64,000 nt of DNA from JAENVT01 sp963773085 (GTDB lineage Bacteria > Actinomycetota > Acidimicrobiia > Acidimicrobiales > Ilumatobacteraceae): assembly GCA_963773085.1 (NCBI GenBank), contig CAVYZS010000006.1:45554-109553 (forward strand), read 5' to 3'. Shown one piece after another: positions 34,246-43,931 of this stretch (the stretch's first letter is position 1; each line of letters begins with the position of its first letter). The translations under genes were made by a program, and so were the position numbers. The notes under the pieces are model-generated. The model searched no databases. It was not told the DNA's origin and saw only the letters and a list, made by a program, of their open reading frames with translations.

Positions 34246-35636
34246 ATGCCAGCCGACCTTGGCCACCGTGTGAGACCGCGGCAGGCCGCGCCGGTCGTGG
34301 GGCCGCTACCCCGCAGGCGCTACACGCTGTTCAGCGACAACCACCTGCTCTCGGCTTTCTGTGTGGTGATCGGGATCATCCTCACCGTGTGGATCCGCCA
34401 TGGTGGAATTGGCGCTCTTGGCATGGGGGCGGCCTTTGCCGCGACCAGCCTGGCCCAGCTCACCGGCGTTGCCGCGTCGTTCGCCGGCCTCGCCGGGCTG
34501 GCGCTCGCCGCCCGTCCCATCGCCGTCGAGCATCGCTACGGCCTCGATCGAATTTTCATCTGGCACCGCATCCTCGGTGAAACCATGGCGGTGCTGGTCG
34601 GCGTTCACGTCGTCACATCGGTCTTCGCATGGGGTCTCGACCTGGGGTTTGGACCGGCGATCGTCGATCTCAGCGGGCGAGACTCGTACATGGCGCTGGC
34701 GTCTGTCGGCGCGCTGCTCATCGGTGCCGTGACGATCTCCTCACTGCGCAGCATCCGCCGCCAGATGTCGTATGAGACCTGGTACTTCATCCACCTCCTC
34801 GCCTACGCCGGATTTGCCATCTCCTTCTCGCACGAGATCGTGTGGGGTGAGCTGTTCGCCAACGATGCCTTCGCGCGCTGGCTGTGGATCGGCCTCCATA
34901 TCGGCGTCGGACTGATGCTCATTCGCGGGCGATGGGGTCGCTTCGCTGTCGCAGCGATACGCCCACTCCATGTCGCCGAAACTCGCCGGCTGAACGACGA
35001 CACGACGGAGCTGCGGCTTGCCGGTGGAGGTCTGCACAAGAGGCACGGCGACGCCGGCCAATTCGTGATCGTCCGTCCGCTGGTCAAAGGACTGTGGTGG
35101 CAGGCCCACCCTTTTCGTTGTCCGCAGCCCCGACAACGGACGGGCTGAGGATTTCGGTCAAGACGAAAGGCGATGCAACCGCCGCCATCGGCCGCCTCCC
35201 CGAAGGAACACGGGTTGTTGTCGAGGGGCCGTTCGGCGCTTGTACGCCGCATCGGATCGATGACCGCAAGGTGTTGTTCATCGTCGGCGGGATAGGGGTC
35301 GCTCCAGTGAGGGCGATGCTCGAGCGCCTCGACCGCAGGCACCAGCCGATCGTGCTGTATCGGGCCCGCCGCCACGACGATCTGGTCTATGCCGACGAGC
35401 TGGGCGCCATGGCACGCGAGCTGGGCGGCGAGCTGATGACGGTCGTCGGGCCGACTGCCACGCTCACCGTCAAAGACCCGCTGTCGAGCACGGTGCTGCG
35501 CAAGGCGATCCCCGATCTGACCGAGCGGGTGGCGGTGCTGTGCGGCCCCGAGCGCCTCCTGTGGGCAGGTCGCGCCGGTCTGCGCGAAGCGGGAGTGGCC
35601 GCCGACGACATCCATTTCGAACAGCCTTGGTGGTGA
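34246..35636 (+). CDS. Ferric-reductase-like flavocytochrome (membrane heme b + FAD/NAD(P) domain; one frameshift)
   Basis: The N-terminal half has about six helices, with heme-ligand-type His in IWHRILGETMAVLVGVHVVTS and WYFIHLLAYAGFAISFSHEI. The FAD domain begins ETRRLNDDTTELRLAG, with WWQAHPF. One T is missing near 35113; the frame then gives SLSAAPTTDGLRIS, VVVEGPFGACTPHR and the NAD(P)-binding GGIGVAPVRAMLERL with a late VLCGPERL. The corrected protein is about 463 aa. It moves electrons from cytosolic NAD(P)H to the outer face. It is followed after 4 bp by an FMN-binding protein, the likely acceptor. Confidence 0.85.
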
Positions 35637-35640
35637 CCCG

Positions 35641-36264
35641 ATGAGCAAGCGACCCTCCGCATCCCTTGGCCGACACCTACTGCCGGCCGTGGCGATGACG
35701 GCCGCGGCCTCGGGTCTCGTCGCCCTCCTCGACAGACCGTCGAGCGGCACGGCCGAGGATGTCGGTCTCGACGCCGTTGCCCTTCCGGATCAAGCTGCCG
35801 TCCCGGTGGCGACCGAACCTCCTGTCGTGTCGTCGACGGTGGCCGTCGTCGAGCAAACCTCACCAGCGTCGATCCCTCCGTCCACAGGGTCGGTGCAACA
35901 ACCTGCTGCCACGGAAGTACCCATCGCCACCGACGTACCTACCTCGGTGGAGGCGCTACCGGCGGTTGCCACGTCGGCATGCGACGGTCAAACGTTGGAC
36001 GGTCCCACGATCAGCACTGTTTGGGGGTTTGTCCAGGTCGAAGCCGTGGTGTCGACCGGCGGACAGATCTGCGACGTCATCGTCCTCCGATCACCGCACG
36101 ACCGCCGCAAGTCGAGACAGATCAACGAGGAGGCCCTACCGATCCTGCACACCCAGGTGATCACAGCTCAAAGCACCTCGATCAAGGGGGTCAGCGGGGC
36201 AACGGTCACCAAAGAGGCTTACGTGCGTTCGCTGCAGGCGATCCTCGACGGTGTGTCCAAGTGA
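35641..36264 (+). CDS. Exported FMN-binding domain protein with flavinylation motif
   Basis: A 207-aa protein. An N-terminal hydrophobic helix (LLPAVAMTAAASGLVALL) anchors or exports it. A Thr/Pro/Val-rich spacer of about 80 residues follows, then an FMN_bind domain (CDGQTLDGPTISTVWGFVQV ... SRQINEEALPIL). The motif VSGATVT near residue 189 is the [S/T]GA[T]-type site where ApbE attaches FMN covalently to Thr. It sits between a membrane reductase and apbE, so it is probably an extracytoplasmic electron carrier. Confidence 0.88.
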   Translation: MSKRPSASLGRHLLPAVAMTAAASGLVALLDRPSSGTAEDVGLDAVALPDQAAVPVATEPPVVSSTVAVVEQTSPASIPPSTGSVQQPAATEVPIATDVPTSVEALPAVATSACDGQTLDGPTISTVWGFVQVEAVVSTGGQICDVIVLRSPHDRRKSRQINEEALPILHTQVITAQSTSIKGVSGATVTKEAYVRSLQAILDGVSK

Positions 36265-37061
36265 AGGTGGAGGTCGCTTCCGGCGTAGTTCGCACGCATG
36301 CGGTGATGGGCACGATGGCCAGTGTTCACGTGCACGACCAAGCCGAGCGCACCGTGATCGACGCGGCGATCGACGCCATGTGGGCGGAGATGGATCGGTT
36401 GGAGGACATCTTCTCGACCTTTCGTCCGACCAGCGAGATCAGCCGCATCAACCGCGGTGAACGGCACCTTCTCGACGCCAGTCGCGAGGTCCTCGAGGTC
36501 GTCGACGCCTGCACCTGGTTGGAGCATGTCAGCAGCGGTGCCTTTCGGGCTCGCCGACCTGGCGACACGATCCTCGATCCAGCGGGGTTCGTAAAGGGAT
36601 GGGCGGCCGAATTAGCGGCGAAATGCCTCGACCGGGCCGGCTTGCGGCGGTGGTATCTGTCTGTCGGCGGTGACATCCAGACGCGTGGTACCGCTCACGA
36701 CGGATCACCGTGGCGTCTGGCGATCGCCGACCCGAACAGCGACGATCCGAGCGCCATTCGTGCCCTCGTCGAGGTGTGTGGCGACGCCGTGGCCACCTCG
36801 GGAACCGCCGCGCGCGGCCGCCATATATGGGATGGCCGTACGGACGAGCCTGTGCACGCACTTGCTTCGATGACCGTCGTCGGCCCCCATCTCACGTGGG
36901 CCGACGCCTTCGCCACCACCGCGTTCGTGATGGGACTCGATGGAATCGACTGGGTCACCAACTTCGACGGCTACCGCGCGTTGGCGATCACGATCGAGGG
37001 CGAACTGGTGCGCAGAGACAACCAGTGGGGCGTGCCGCTCGACCAGGCATCGATGGCGTAA
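36261..37061 (+). CDS. apbE: FAD:protein FMN transferase
   Basis: A 266-aa enzyme that transfers FMN from FAD to a Thr in target proteins. It shows VVRTHAVMGTMASVHV, STFRPTSEISRINRG, the LDPAGFVKGWAAELAA segment, LSVGGDIQTRG and WADAFATTAFVMG. The GTG at 36261 overlaps the previous stop (GTGA). No signal peptide or lipobox is visible, so unlike many ApbE it may act before export. The obvious substrate is the SGATVT motif of the upstream neighbour. Confidence 0.9.
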   Translation: MKVEVASGVVRTHAVMGTMASVHVHDQAERTVIDAAIDAMWAEMDRLEDIFSTFRPTSEISRINRGERHLLDASREVLEVVDACTWLEHVSSGAFRARRPGDTILDPAGFVKGWAAELAAKCLDRAGLRRWYLSVGGDIQTRGTAHDGSPWRLAIADPNSDDPSAIRALVEVCGDAVATSGTAARGRHIWDGRTDEPVHALASMTVVGPHLTWADAFATTAFVMGLDGIDWVTNFDGYRALAITIEGELVRRDNQWGVPLDQASMA

Positions 37062-37077
37062 ATGCGAACTGACCGTC

Positions 37078-37174
37078 GTCGGGCGCGAAATCGGTACTGA
37101 CGCTGCTCACACCGCACCCGATCAGGTTCAACGGGTTCGATTTCGGTACTGGTGATGCCGAAATCGCGCCCGAC
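37078..37174. repeat. Imperfect palindromic intergenic element (REP/MITE-like)
   Basis: The 17-bp left arm GTCGGGCGCGAAATCGG (37078-37094) matches the reverse complement of the right arm (37158-37174) at 15 of 17 positions. Inside, CGATTTCGGTACTG (37138-37151) is a near-direct copy of CGAAATCGGTACTG (37087-37100). The roughly 97-bp unit lies between apbE and the nitrobindin gene and resembles a dispersed palindromic element. No second copy was seen in this window. Confidence 0.55.
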
Positions 37175-37250
37175 CGGGCAGGGCTCTGCGGACCCGCCGA
37201 CGACGTGAACATCTGCGCAATCGCTGTCCCAGTGGGCGTACGATCGCGCA

Positions 37251-37754
37251 ATGGCCAGCCCGCCCGCCTCCGAGTCGCCACCGTTGCACCCGAACGTCGA
37301 GCCCCTCGAGTTCCTGCTTGGTACGTGGACGGGTGTCGGCCACGGTGTGTACCCGACGATCGAATCGTTCGACTACGACGAGACGATCACTTTTGGTCAT
37401 GTCGGCAAGCCGTTCCTCGCTTACAACCAGCGCACGGCAGCGGTGGACGACGGTCGCCCGCTGCACGCCGAATCTGGCTACTGGCGGATGCCCCGGGCCG
37501 GGGTCGTGGAACTCGTGATCGCCCACCCGACGGGGATCGTCGAGGTCCAAGAGGGCACGTTCGACGACGACGGACTCGAACGATCGATCCGCCTACGCTC
37601 GACGACGATGTCGCGCACCTCGACAGCGAAGGAGGTCGTCGAGGTTGAGCGTGACGTCACTGTCTACGGTGACAATCTGCGCTACGAGGTGCGGATGGCC
37701 GCGGTGGGGCAGCCGCTCCAGCTCCATCTCTCCGCAGAACTTCATCGTGTGTGA
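37251..37754 (+). CDS. Nitrobindin-family heme-binding protein
   Basis: A 167-aa fatty-acid-binding-protein-like beta-barrel. It has the family motif EFLLGTWTGVGHGVYPTIES, then FDYDETITFGHVGKPFLAYN and SGYWRMPRAGVVELVIAHPTG. Nitrobindins bind ferric heme and react with nitric oxide or peroxynitrite. The lone His in the IAHPTG strand and a C-terminal LHLSAELHR provide possible heme ligands. It converges on prmA with a 13-bp overlap of 3' ends. Confidence 0.87.
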   Translation: MASPPASESPPLHPNVEPLEFLLGTWTGVGHGVYPTIESFDYDETITFGHVGKPFLAYNQRTAAVDDGRPLHAESGYWRMPRAGVVELVIAHPTGIVEVQEGTFDDDGLERSIRLRSTTMSRTSTAKEVVEVERDVTVYGDNLRYEVRMAAVGQPLQLHLSAELHRV

Positions 37755-38552
37755 GCGAGAACGAGGGCTGACCAGTCACCGGACGTTTGGCGCTCGCGCT
37801 CGGCGAGTGGACGAAGGAACTCGGCGACCTGCGAGCACTGTGAGGGCGAGATTCCACTGACCGCAAGCCATCCGCCCGGCGAGTACGCGCTGGACGAGTT
37901 CCGCTGCGAGCTCGACGATCGCTGCCCTGCCGATATTCGCGACGACGACGTCGAAGGCGCCATCGATATCGCCGAGCGGAGCGAACCTGGCCTCGACTTG
38001 CTGGTCCATCCCGTTGAGCACTGCGTTGCGGCGGGTGGCGTCGATGGCGTCTGGTTTGACGTCGACCGCCACGAGGTGAGACGCCCCGAGTTCGAGCGCG
38101 GAGAACCCGAGCACCCCACTACCGCAGCCGACGTCGAGGACCCGCTCCCCACCCGTGATCCGCCCCAACAGCTGCTCGATGAGCAGACGCGTCGAGGGGT
38201 GCTGGCCATTCCCGAAGCCTCCCAGGCCGAGTTCGATCAACCCCGGCAGATGTGTGCGGTCGTGCTCGGACCAGGCAAAGCACAGGCTCAGCCGCTCTCC
38301 GAACGTGATCGGGAGGGTGTACTGCATCCAACCTTCCAGGCGGGGACCGCTGTCGGGCCGAATCAAGGCCAGCCTGCCCTCGGCGCGCAGAGCTGCGACG
38401 AGACGCTCAGCTTCCCATTCGTCATCCACGGCTGCCAGCACCAATCGACGGGCATCGCTGGGTGCCACGACCCGCACAGCGTGCACGCCCAGCTCGCCAA
38501 GGCGTGCACGCACGCCGGCCACCTCCGCGCAGGTCGCGACCACGACGATCAC
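37742..38552 (-). CDS. prmA: Ribosomal protein L11 methyltransferase-like (one frameshift)
   Basis: A class I methyltransferase that trimethylates ribosomal protein L11. It shows the substrate/ligand region LGGFGNGQHPSTRLLIEQLL, SAM motif VLDVGCGSGVLGFSALELGA, VDVKPDAIDATRRNA and VVANIGRAAIVELA. The frame breaks near 37882, where one C appears missing; the corrected C-terminus reads PGGWLAVSGISPSQ...VAEFLRPL. The corrected length is about 270 aa. The start is uncertain; the GTG at 38552 fits the family N-terminus but lacks a ribosome site. The call to PrmA rather than another methyltransferase rests on the GNGQHPST motif. Confidence 0.8.
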
Positions 38553-38640
38553 CGCAACAGGCTGCCACAGGGTCGGTCCGGCGCGAGGAACGACCGTTAC
38601 ACACGCGGATCGCACCGACGGCTTCTGGCAGGATTGCTGC

Positions 38641-40807
38641 GTGGGCGGCAATGTGCACCAGGGGAGCGGACCACCGCCGCCGGAAGCGCCATCGCTCGAG
38701 TTGATCGAGCTGGCTCGCGCTCATCGGGTCGCTACCGAGTTCTGGGATTGGCACGGGGAGCATCGCCCCGTGCCAAGGGGCACGATCGTCGCTGCACTCG
38801 GCGCGCTCGACATAGATGCCAGCACGCCTGACGCGATCCAAGCGGCGCGTGTCGATGTCGATGAGAGACCGTGGCGCCGTCTGCTGCCTGCCGCAGTGGT
38901 GATGACGAGCGGGACGGGTGCGAACCTGTTGGTGCACGTCCATCACGGTGACCCGGTGACCGTGCGGGTAGACCTCGAGGATGGTGGCGACAGTTGGTCG
39001 CTCGCCCAGGTCGATCGCTGGGTGGAGCCCCGACTGATCGGCGGTGAGGTCATCGGTGAGGCGACGTTCTGGCTCCCAGCGGAGCTCCCGATCGGGTACC
39101 ACACGGTGCGCGCCGAGCATCGCGACGGCGAAGGTAGCTGCCATCTGGTGGTCACCCCCGCCCGGCTCCAGCTGCCCGCCACATTGCGCGATCGGCACAG
39201 CTGGGGGTTCATGACCCAGCTCTACGCCCTGCGCTCGCGGCGGTCGTGGGGGCTGGGTGACCTCGCCGATCTGGGCGACCTGGCAGCATGGAGCGCAGCC
39301 GAGCACCAAGCCGAGTTCGTGCTGGTCAACCCGCTGCACGCCGCCGAGCCGGTGGCGCCGATGGAGCCGTCGCCGTACCGGCCGACGTCGCGACGGTTCG
39401 CCAACCCGATGTACCTGCGCGTCGAGGACGTGCCTGAGGTCGCCTACATGTCGGCGACGGACCGCGCCGCGGTCGAGGAGCACGCGGCGGCGATGCGATT
39501 GCTCAACCTCGACGCCGGCACACTCGATCGCGACCTGGTCTGGGCGGCCAAGCGGGCCGCCCTCGAGCTCGTCCACCGCCAGCCGCGGCACGAATCACGA
39601 CAACGCGGCTTCGACGCGTTCCGCGCCCGCGAGGGGTGACGGCCTGCGCGACTTCGCCACGTGGTGTGCATTCGCCGAGCACTTCGGGTTACCCACCTCG
39701 ACATGGCCCGACGACGTGCGCGGCCCCACGTCGACCGGCGTCGAATCACTGCGCGACGAGCTGGCCGACCGGATCCAGTTCTACGAATGGTTGCAATGGT
39801 GCCTCGACGAGCAGCTCGCCGCCGCCCAGGCCGCCGCAGTCAAAGCCGGGATGACGATTGGAGTGATTCACGACCTGGCCGTCGGCGTGCACCCCGACGG
39901 CGCCGACCCGTGGGCACTGTCGAGCACGTTGGCCCGAGGCGTCTCGGTCGGGGCCCCGCCGGACATGTACAACCAACTCGGCCAGGACTGGGTGATGCCG
40001 CCGTGGCGGCCGGACCGACTCGCAGAGGTCGGCTACGACCCGTACCGCACCATGATGCGAACCATCTTGCGCCACGCCGGAGGGCTGCGCATCGACCACG
40101 TGATCGGGTTGTTCCGGTTGTGGTGGGTGCCGCCGGGCTGTCGGCCTTCCGACGGCACGTATGTCGGGTATGACCACGAGGCGCTGGTTGGGATCCTTGT
40201 CCTCGAGGCGCACCGCGCCGGAGCAGTTGTGGTCGGCGAGGACCTCGGAACCGTCGAGCCGTGGACGCGTGACTACCTGCGCTCGCGTGGGATTCTCGGC
40301 ACATCTGTGCTGTGGTTCGAGAAGGACGCGGTGGGGGAACCGCTTCCGCCGGCCGAGTGGCGGGAGATGTGCCTGGCCACGGTGACCACCCATGACCTGC
40401 CGCCGACGGCCGGTTATCTCACCGGCGAGCACATCGACCTGCGCGAGCGGCTCGGTTTGTTGACCCGACCGGTCGACGAGGAGCGACGAGCCGACGATGC
40501 CGATCGTCGAGCGGTGCTCGCCGAGTGTCGTGATCTTGGCGTGCTGGCCGACGACGCTTCTCAGCAGGACCAGGTCGAGGCGCTGAACCGCCTGCTGACC
40601 CTGACTCCGGCACGCCTGATCGGTGTGTCCCTGGCCGACGCTGTGGGCGATCGCCGGACCATCAATCAGCCAGGCACGATCGACGAGTACCCGAACTGGA
40701 GGGTGCCGCTCGCCGACGGCAACGGTCGCCCACTGCTGCTCGACGACATCGTGGCGTCGGACCGGGCCCGATCATTGGCTGGCGCGATCACAAACTCTCG
40801 TCGCTGA
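38641..40807 (+). CDS. malQ: 4-alpha-glucanotransferase (amylomaltase), one frameshift
   Basis: A GH77 enzyme that transfers maltooligosaccharide segments in glycogen and maltodextrin metabolism. The N-terminal extension (about 150 residues, typical of actinobacterial MalQ) is followed by HSWGFMTQLYALRSRRSWGLGDL and NPLHAAEP...SPYRPTSRRF. One extra T near 39637 breaks the frame. The second half has IGVIHDLAVGVHPDGAD, GAPPDMYNQLGQDW, GLRIDHVIGLFRLWWVP and GEDLGTVEPWTRDYL. The corrected length is about 722 aa. The start is GTG 38641, with GTG 38653 as an alternative. Other glycogen genes are not adjacent. Confidence 0.92.
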
Positions 40808-40851
40808 AATCGGGCTTCGATGTTTGTGGGACGACCTGGCAACCTTGAACG

Positions 40852-41817
40852 ATGGAAGACTTCGAGGGGCGCATTGCTGTGATCACCGGAGGCGGCTCAG
40901 GTATGGGGCGCGAGCTTGCGCGGCAGCTGAGCCACGACGGATGCCATGTCGCGACGTGCGACGTGTCGGCCGACAACCTGACCGAGACCAAGATGCTGTG
41001 CGACGCTGACGCACCGCTCGGTACGCGCGTCACCACGTTCGTTGCGGATGTGGCCGACGACTCGGCCGTGCGTTCCTTTGCGACATCGGTGGCCGAAGAA
41101 CACGACACGGACCACATCAACCTGCTGTTCAACAACGCCGGCATCGGTGGAGGCGGCAGCTTCGTGCTCGACGACCGCTCCGACTGGGAGACCACGTTCA
41201 ACATCTGCTGGGGCGGGGTATACCTCTGCACGAGGGCGTTCATGCCGCTGCTGCTGTCCAGCAGCGAAGGCCACGTCGTCAACACCAGCAGCGTCAACGG
41301 GTTCTGGGCATCGCTCGGTCTCGAGATCCCGCACACGGCGTACAGCGCGGCAAAGTTCGCCGTCAAGGGCTTCACTGAGGCGTTGATCACCGACTTCCGT
41401 CTCAACGCGCCGCACCTACGCGCTTCGGTGGTGATGCCCGGCCACATCGGAACGTCGATCATCATCAACTCCGGCAAGGTCCTCGGTCGCGAACCGAAAG
41501 AGCTCACCGGGGAGCAGATCGCCGAACTTCGGACGCGTCTGCAGCGCGCCGGCATCGATGTCGGCGGGGCAAGTGACGACGACATCCGCCTCGGGATGCA
41601 GCTTCGCGGCGAGATGTTCCGGGACAACGCGCCGACGACCGCAGCCGAGGCCGCGACCGCGATCCTCGACGGGGTTCGTGCCAACGAATGGCGCATCCTC
41701 GTCGGCGCCGACGCCGTCGCCCTCGACGAGTTGGTGCGCCAGAAGCCGGACGAGGCCTATGACGAGTCGTTCGTCGAGTTGTTGAGGGCCCGTCAGATCT
41801 TCGACTTCGCCTTATGA
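40852..41817 (+). CDS. SDR-family oxidoreductase
   Basis: A 321-aa short-chain dehydrogenase with VITGGGSGMGRELARQL, LLFNNAGIGGGGSF, NTSSVNGFWASL, the catalytic YSAAKFAVKGFTEAL and VVMPGHIGTSI. The 60-residue C-terminal extension (ELTGEQIAELRTRL...VRQKPDEAYDESFVELL) is longer than in minimal SDRs and is common in actinobacterial homologues of unknown substrate. It ends 11 bp before ligB and may be co-transcribed by proximity only. Confidence 0.87.
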   Translation: MEDFEGRIAVITGGGSGMGRELARQLSHDGCHVATCDVSADNLTETKMLCDADAPLGTRVTTFVADVADDSAVRSFATSVAEEHDTDHINLLFNNAGIGGGGSFVLDDRSDWETTFNICWGGVYLCTRAFMPLLLSSSEGHVVNTSSVNGFWASLGLEIPHTAYSAAKFAVKGFTEALITDFRLNAPHLRASVVMPGHIGTSIIINSGKVLGREPKELTGEQIAELRTRLQRAGIDVGGASDDDIRLGMQLRGEMFRDNAPTTAAEAATAILDGVRANEWRILVGADAVALDELVRQKPDEAYDESFVELLRARQIFDFAL

Positions 41818-41828
41818 GGCCCTGACCG

Positions 41829-43301
41829 ATGCTGTACCGCGATCTGGTTGTCGCTTCGCAAAGTGTCGCGGCCACATCGAAGCGATCGGAGAAGGTCGCC
41901 GCCCTGGCCGACCTGCTGCGGTCGGCGAAACCCGATGAGCTCGCCCCCGCGATCGGCCTGCTGGTCGGCGAGCCGCGGCAGGGCCGCCTCGGCGTCGGGT
42001 GGGTCACGATCTCGAATCTGCAGGTCAGCCCGGCATCCGAACCGTCACTGACGATTCACGACGTCGATGTGGCGCTCACTCGGGTGGCGGCCATCGAGGG
42101 CAGCGGTTCGCAGTCGGAACGTGTCAGGGTGATGACCGCATTGTGGTCTGCAGCAACCGAGCCGGAGCAGAACCACCTCTACCGGGTGCTGACCGGTGAG
42201 TTGCGCCAGGGTGCCAACGAAGGTGTGGTTGCCGACGCGGTCGCCAAAGCCGCCGGCCAGCCGATTGCTGCCGTCCGCCGGGCGGCGATGCTGCTCGGCG
42301 ACCTCGGCAAGGCCGCCCACCTGGCCCTCACCGGCCAGTCACTCGATGTCGGGCTCACCCCGCTCACGGCCGTGCAGCCGATGCTGGCCGGATCCTCGGC
42401 CACCGTCACCGACGCAATCGCCGACATCGGTCAGGCGAGCGTGGAGTGGAAGCTCGATGGCATCCGCGTGCAGGCCCACAAGCGTGACGACGAGGTGCGC
42501 CTGTTCAGTCGTGGGCTGAACGACATCACCGCCGGCTTGCCAGGTGTTGTCGAAGTTGTCCGGCGGCTGCCCGTGAGATCTGTCGTGCTGGATGGGGAGG
42601 CGCTCGGTGTCGAGGACACCGGCCAGCCGCGCATCTTCCAGGAGACGATGAGCGGGCTGGCGACGACCAACGTGTTCTTCTTCGATGTGCTGCACGTCGA
42701 TGACGAGTCGCTGATCGACGATCCGTTGGGACGTCGCCGGGCGGTGCTCGCGGCGTTGTTGCCGGGCTCGGCCACGTTGCCGTCGATCGTCACTGCTGAC
42801 GCAGTCGCGGCCGAGGCCTTCGCCGCGAACGCGGTTGCTGTCGGGCACGAGGGTGTGATGGTGAAAGCGATCGACTCGACGTACGAGGCCGGGCGACGCG
42901 GTGTGGGTTGGCGCAAGGTCAAACCCGTGCGCACGCTGGACCTCGTCGTGCTTGCGGCCGAATGGGGACACGGTCGGCGAACCGGGTGGCTCAGCAACCT
43001 GCACCTCGGTGCCCGGGGCAGCGACGGCTTCGTGATGGTTGGCAAGACGTTCAAGGGGATGACCGATGAGCTCCTTCGCTGGCAGACCGACGAGCTGCAG
43101 CGGCGGGCGATCGCAACCGAGGGCCACACCGTGCACGTGCGCCCAGAGCTGGTGGTCGAGATCGCCCTCGACGGAGTACAGCGTTCAACTCGGTATCCAG
43201 GTGGCGTCGCGCTGCGATTCGCACGTGTGCGCCGCTACCGTGCCGACAAGTCGGCCGCGCAGGCCGACACGATCGAGCGGGTGCAGGGGATGCTCGGCTG
43301 A
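41829..43301 (+). CDS. ligB: ATP-dependent DNA ligase (LigB type)
   Basis: A 490-aa ligase sealing nicks with ATP. The N-terminal DNA-binding domain (residues 1-200) is followed by the adenylation motif VEWKLDGIRVQAHK, SRGLNDITAGLP, VLDGEALGV, FFFDVLHVDD, EGVMVKAIDSTYEAG and the OB-fold portion with WRKVKPVRTLDLVVLAAEWG. Size and domain order match mycobacterial LigB (Rv3062). Actinobacteria also have NAD-dependent LigA, so this is accessory, probably for repair. Confidence 0.94.
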   Translation: MLYRDLVVASQSVAATSKRSEKVAALADLLRSAKPDELAPAIGLLVGEPRQGRLGVGWVTISNLQVSPASEPSLTIHDVDVALTRVAAIEGSGSQSERVRVMTALWSAATEPEQNHLYRVLTGELRQGANEGVVADAVAKAAGQPIAAVRRAAMLLGDLGKAAHLALTGQSLDVGLTPLTAVQPMLAGSSATVTDAIADIGQASVEWKLDGIRVQAHKRDDEVRLFSRGLNDITAGLPGVVEVVRRLPVRSVVLDGEALGVEDTGQPRIFQETMSGLATTNVFFFDVLHVDDESLIDDPLGRRRAVLAALLPGSATLPSIVTADAVAAEAFAANAVAVGHEGVMVKAIDSTYEAGRRGVGWRKVKPVRTLDLVVLAAEWGHGRRTGWLSNLHLGARGSDGFVMVGKTFKGMTDELLRWQTDELQRRAIATEGHTVHVRPELVVEIALDGVQRSTRYPGGVALRFARVRRYRADKSAAQADTIERVQGMLG

Positions 43302-43328
43302 GCCCCGACGGGTAACGTCGCTGTCGCC

Positions 43329-43931
43329 ATGGCGACCTTGCGCTTCAACTTCGGGACGATGGGCTCCGGCAAGAGCACCATGGCCCTGCAGATCCACCAC
43401 AATCTGGCCAGCCGACAGCTCTACGGACTGTTGCTGACCAAGCTCGACCGCGAAGGCGCCCAGGTCACCAGCCGCCTCGGTGTGGCCGCCGAGGCCATCG
43501 AGGTCGTACCCGACCTCGATCTCTACAAGCTGGCCGTCGACCATTGGCCGATCCACTATCTCGTATGCGACGAGGTGCAGTTCTACACCGTTGAGCAGTG
43601 CGACCAGCTCGGCCGCGCCGTTGACGACCTCGGAGTCGATGTATTCGCCTTCGGTCTGATCACCGACTTCCGCGGCGAGCTGTTCGACGGCACCAAACGG
43701 ATGCTGGAGATCGCCGACGAACGCGTTCCGATGCAGGTCGAAGCGCGTTGCTGGTGCGGGGCGCGGGCCACCCACAACGCCCGAGTGGTGAACGGCGAGG
43801 TCGTGTACGAGGGCGACACGGTGGTCGTCGGCGATACGGGTGCGGCCGGTGAGCAGCCGCTGTTCGGCGACGTCGTGCGCTACGAGCTGTTGTGCCGACT
43901 GCACTACCGCCAGGGTGAGCTCGGCACCTAG
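43329..43931 (+). CDS. tdk: Thymidine kinase
   Basis: A 200-aa type II thymidine kinase for dTMP salvage. The P-loop is NFGTMGSGKSTMALQI, the DEVQFY motif VCDEVQFYTVEQ, the lasso region FAFGLITDFRGELFDG, and the zinc-binding Cys pairs are in EARCWCGARATH with CRLH near the C-terminus. It lies 27 bp after ligB. Its stop overlaps that of the convergent amidase gene (CTAG). Confidence 0.95.
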   Translation: MATLRFNFGTMGSGKSTMALQIHHNLASRQLYGLLLTKLDREGAQVTSRLGVAAEAIEVVPDLDLYKLAVDHWPIHYLVCDEVQFYTVEQCDQLGRAVDDLGVDVFAFGLITDFRGELFDGTKRMLEIADERVPMQVEARCWCGARATHNARVVNGEVVYEGDTVVVGDTGAAGEQPLFGDVVRYELLCRLHYRQGELGT

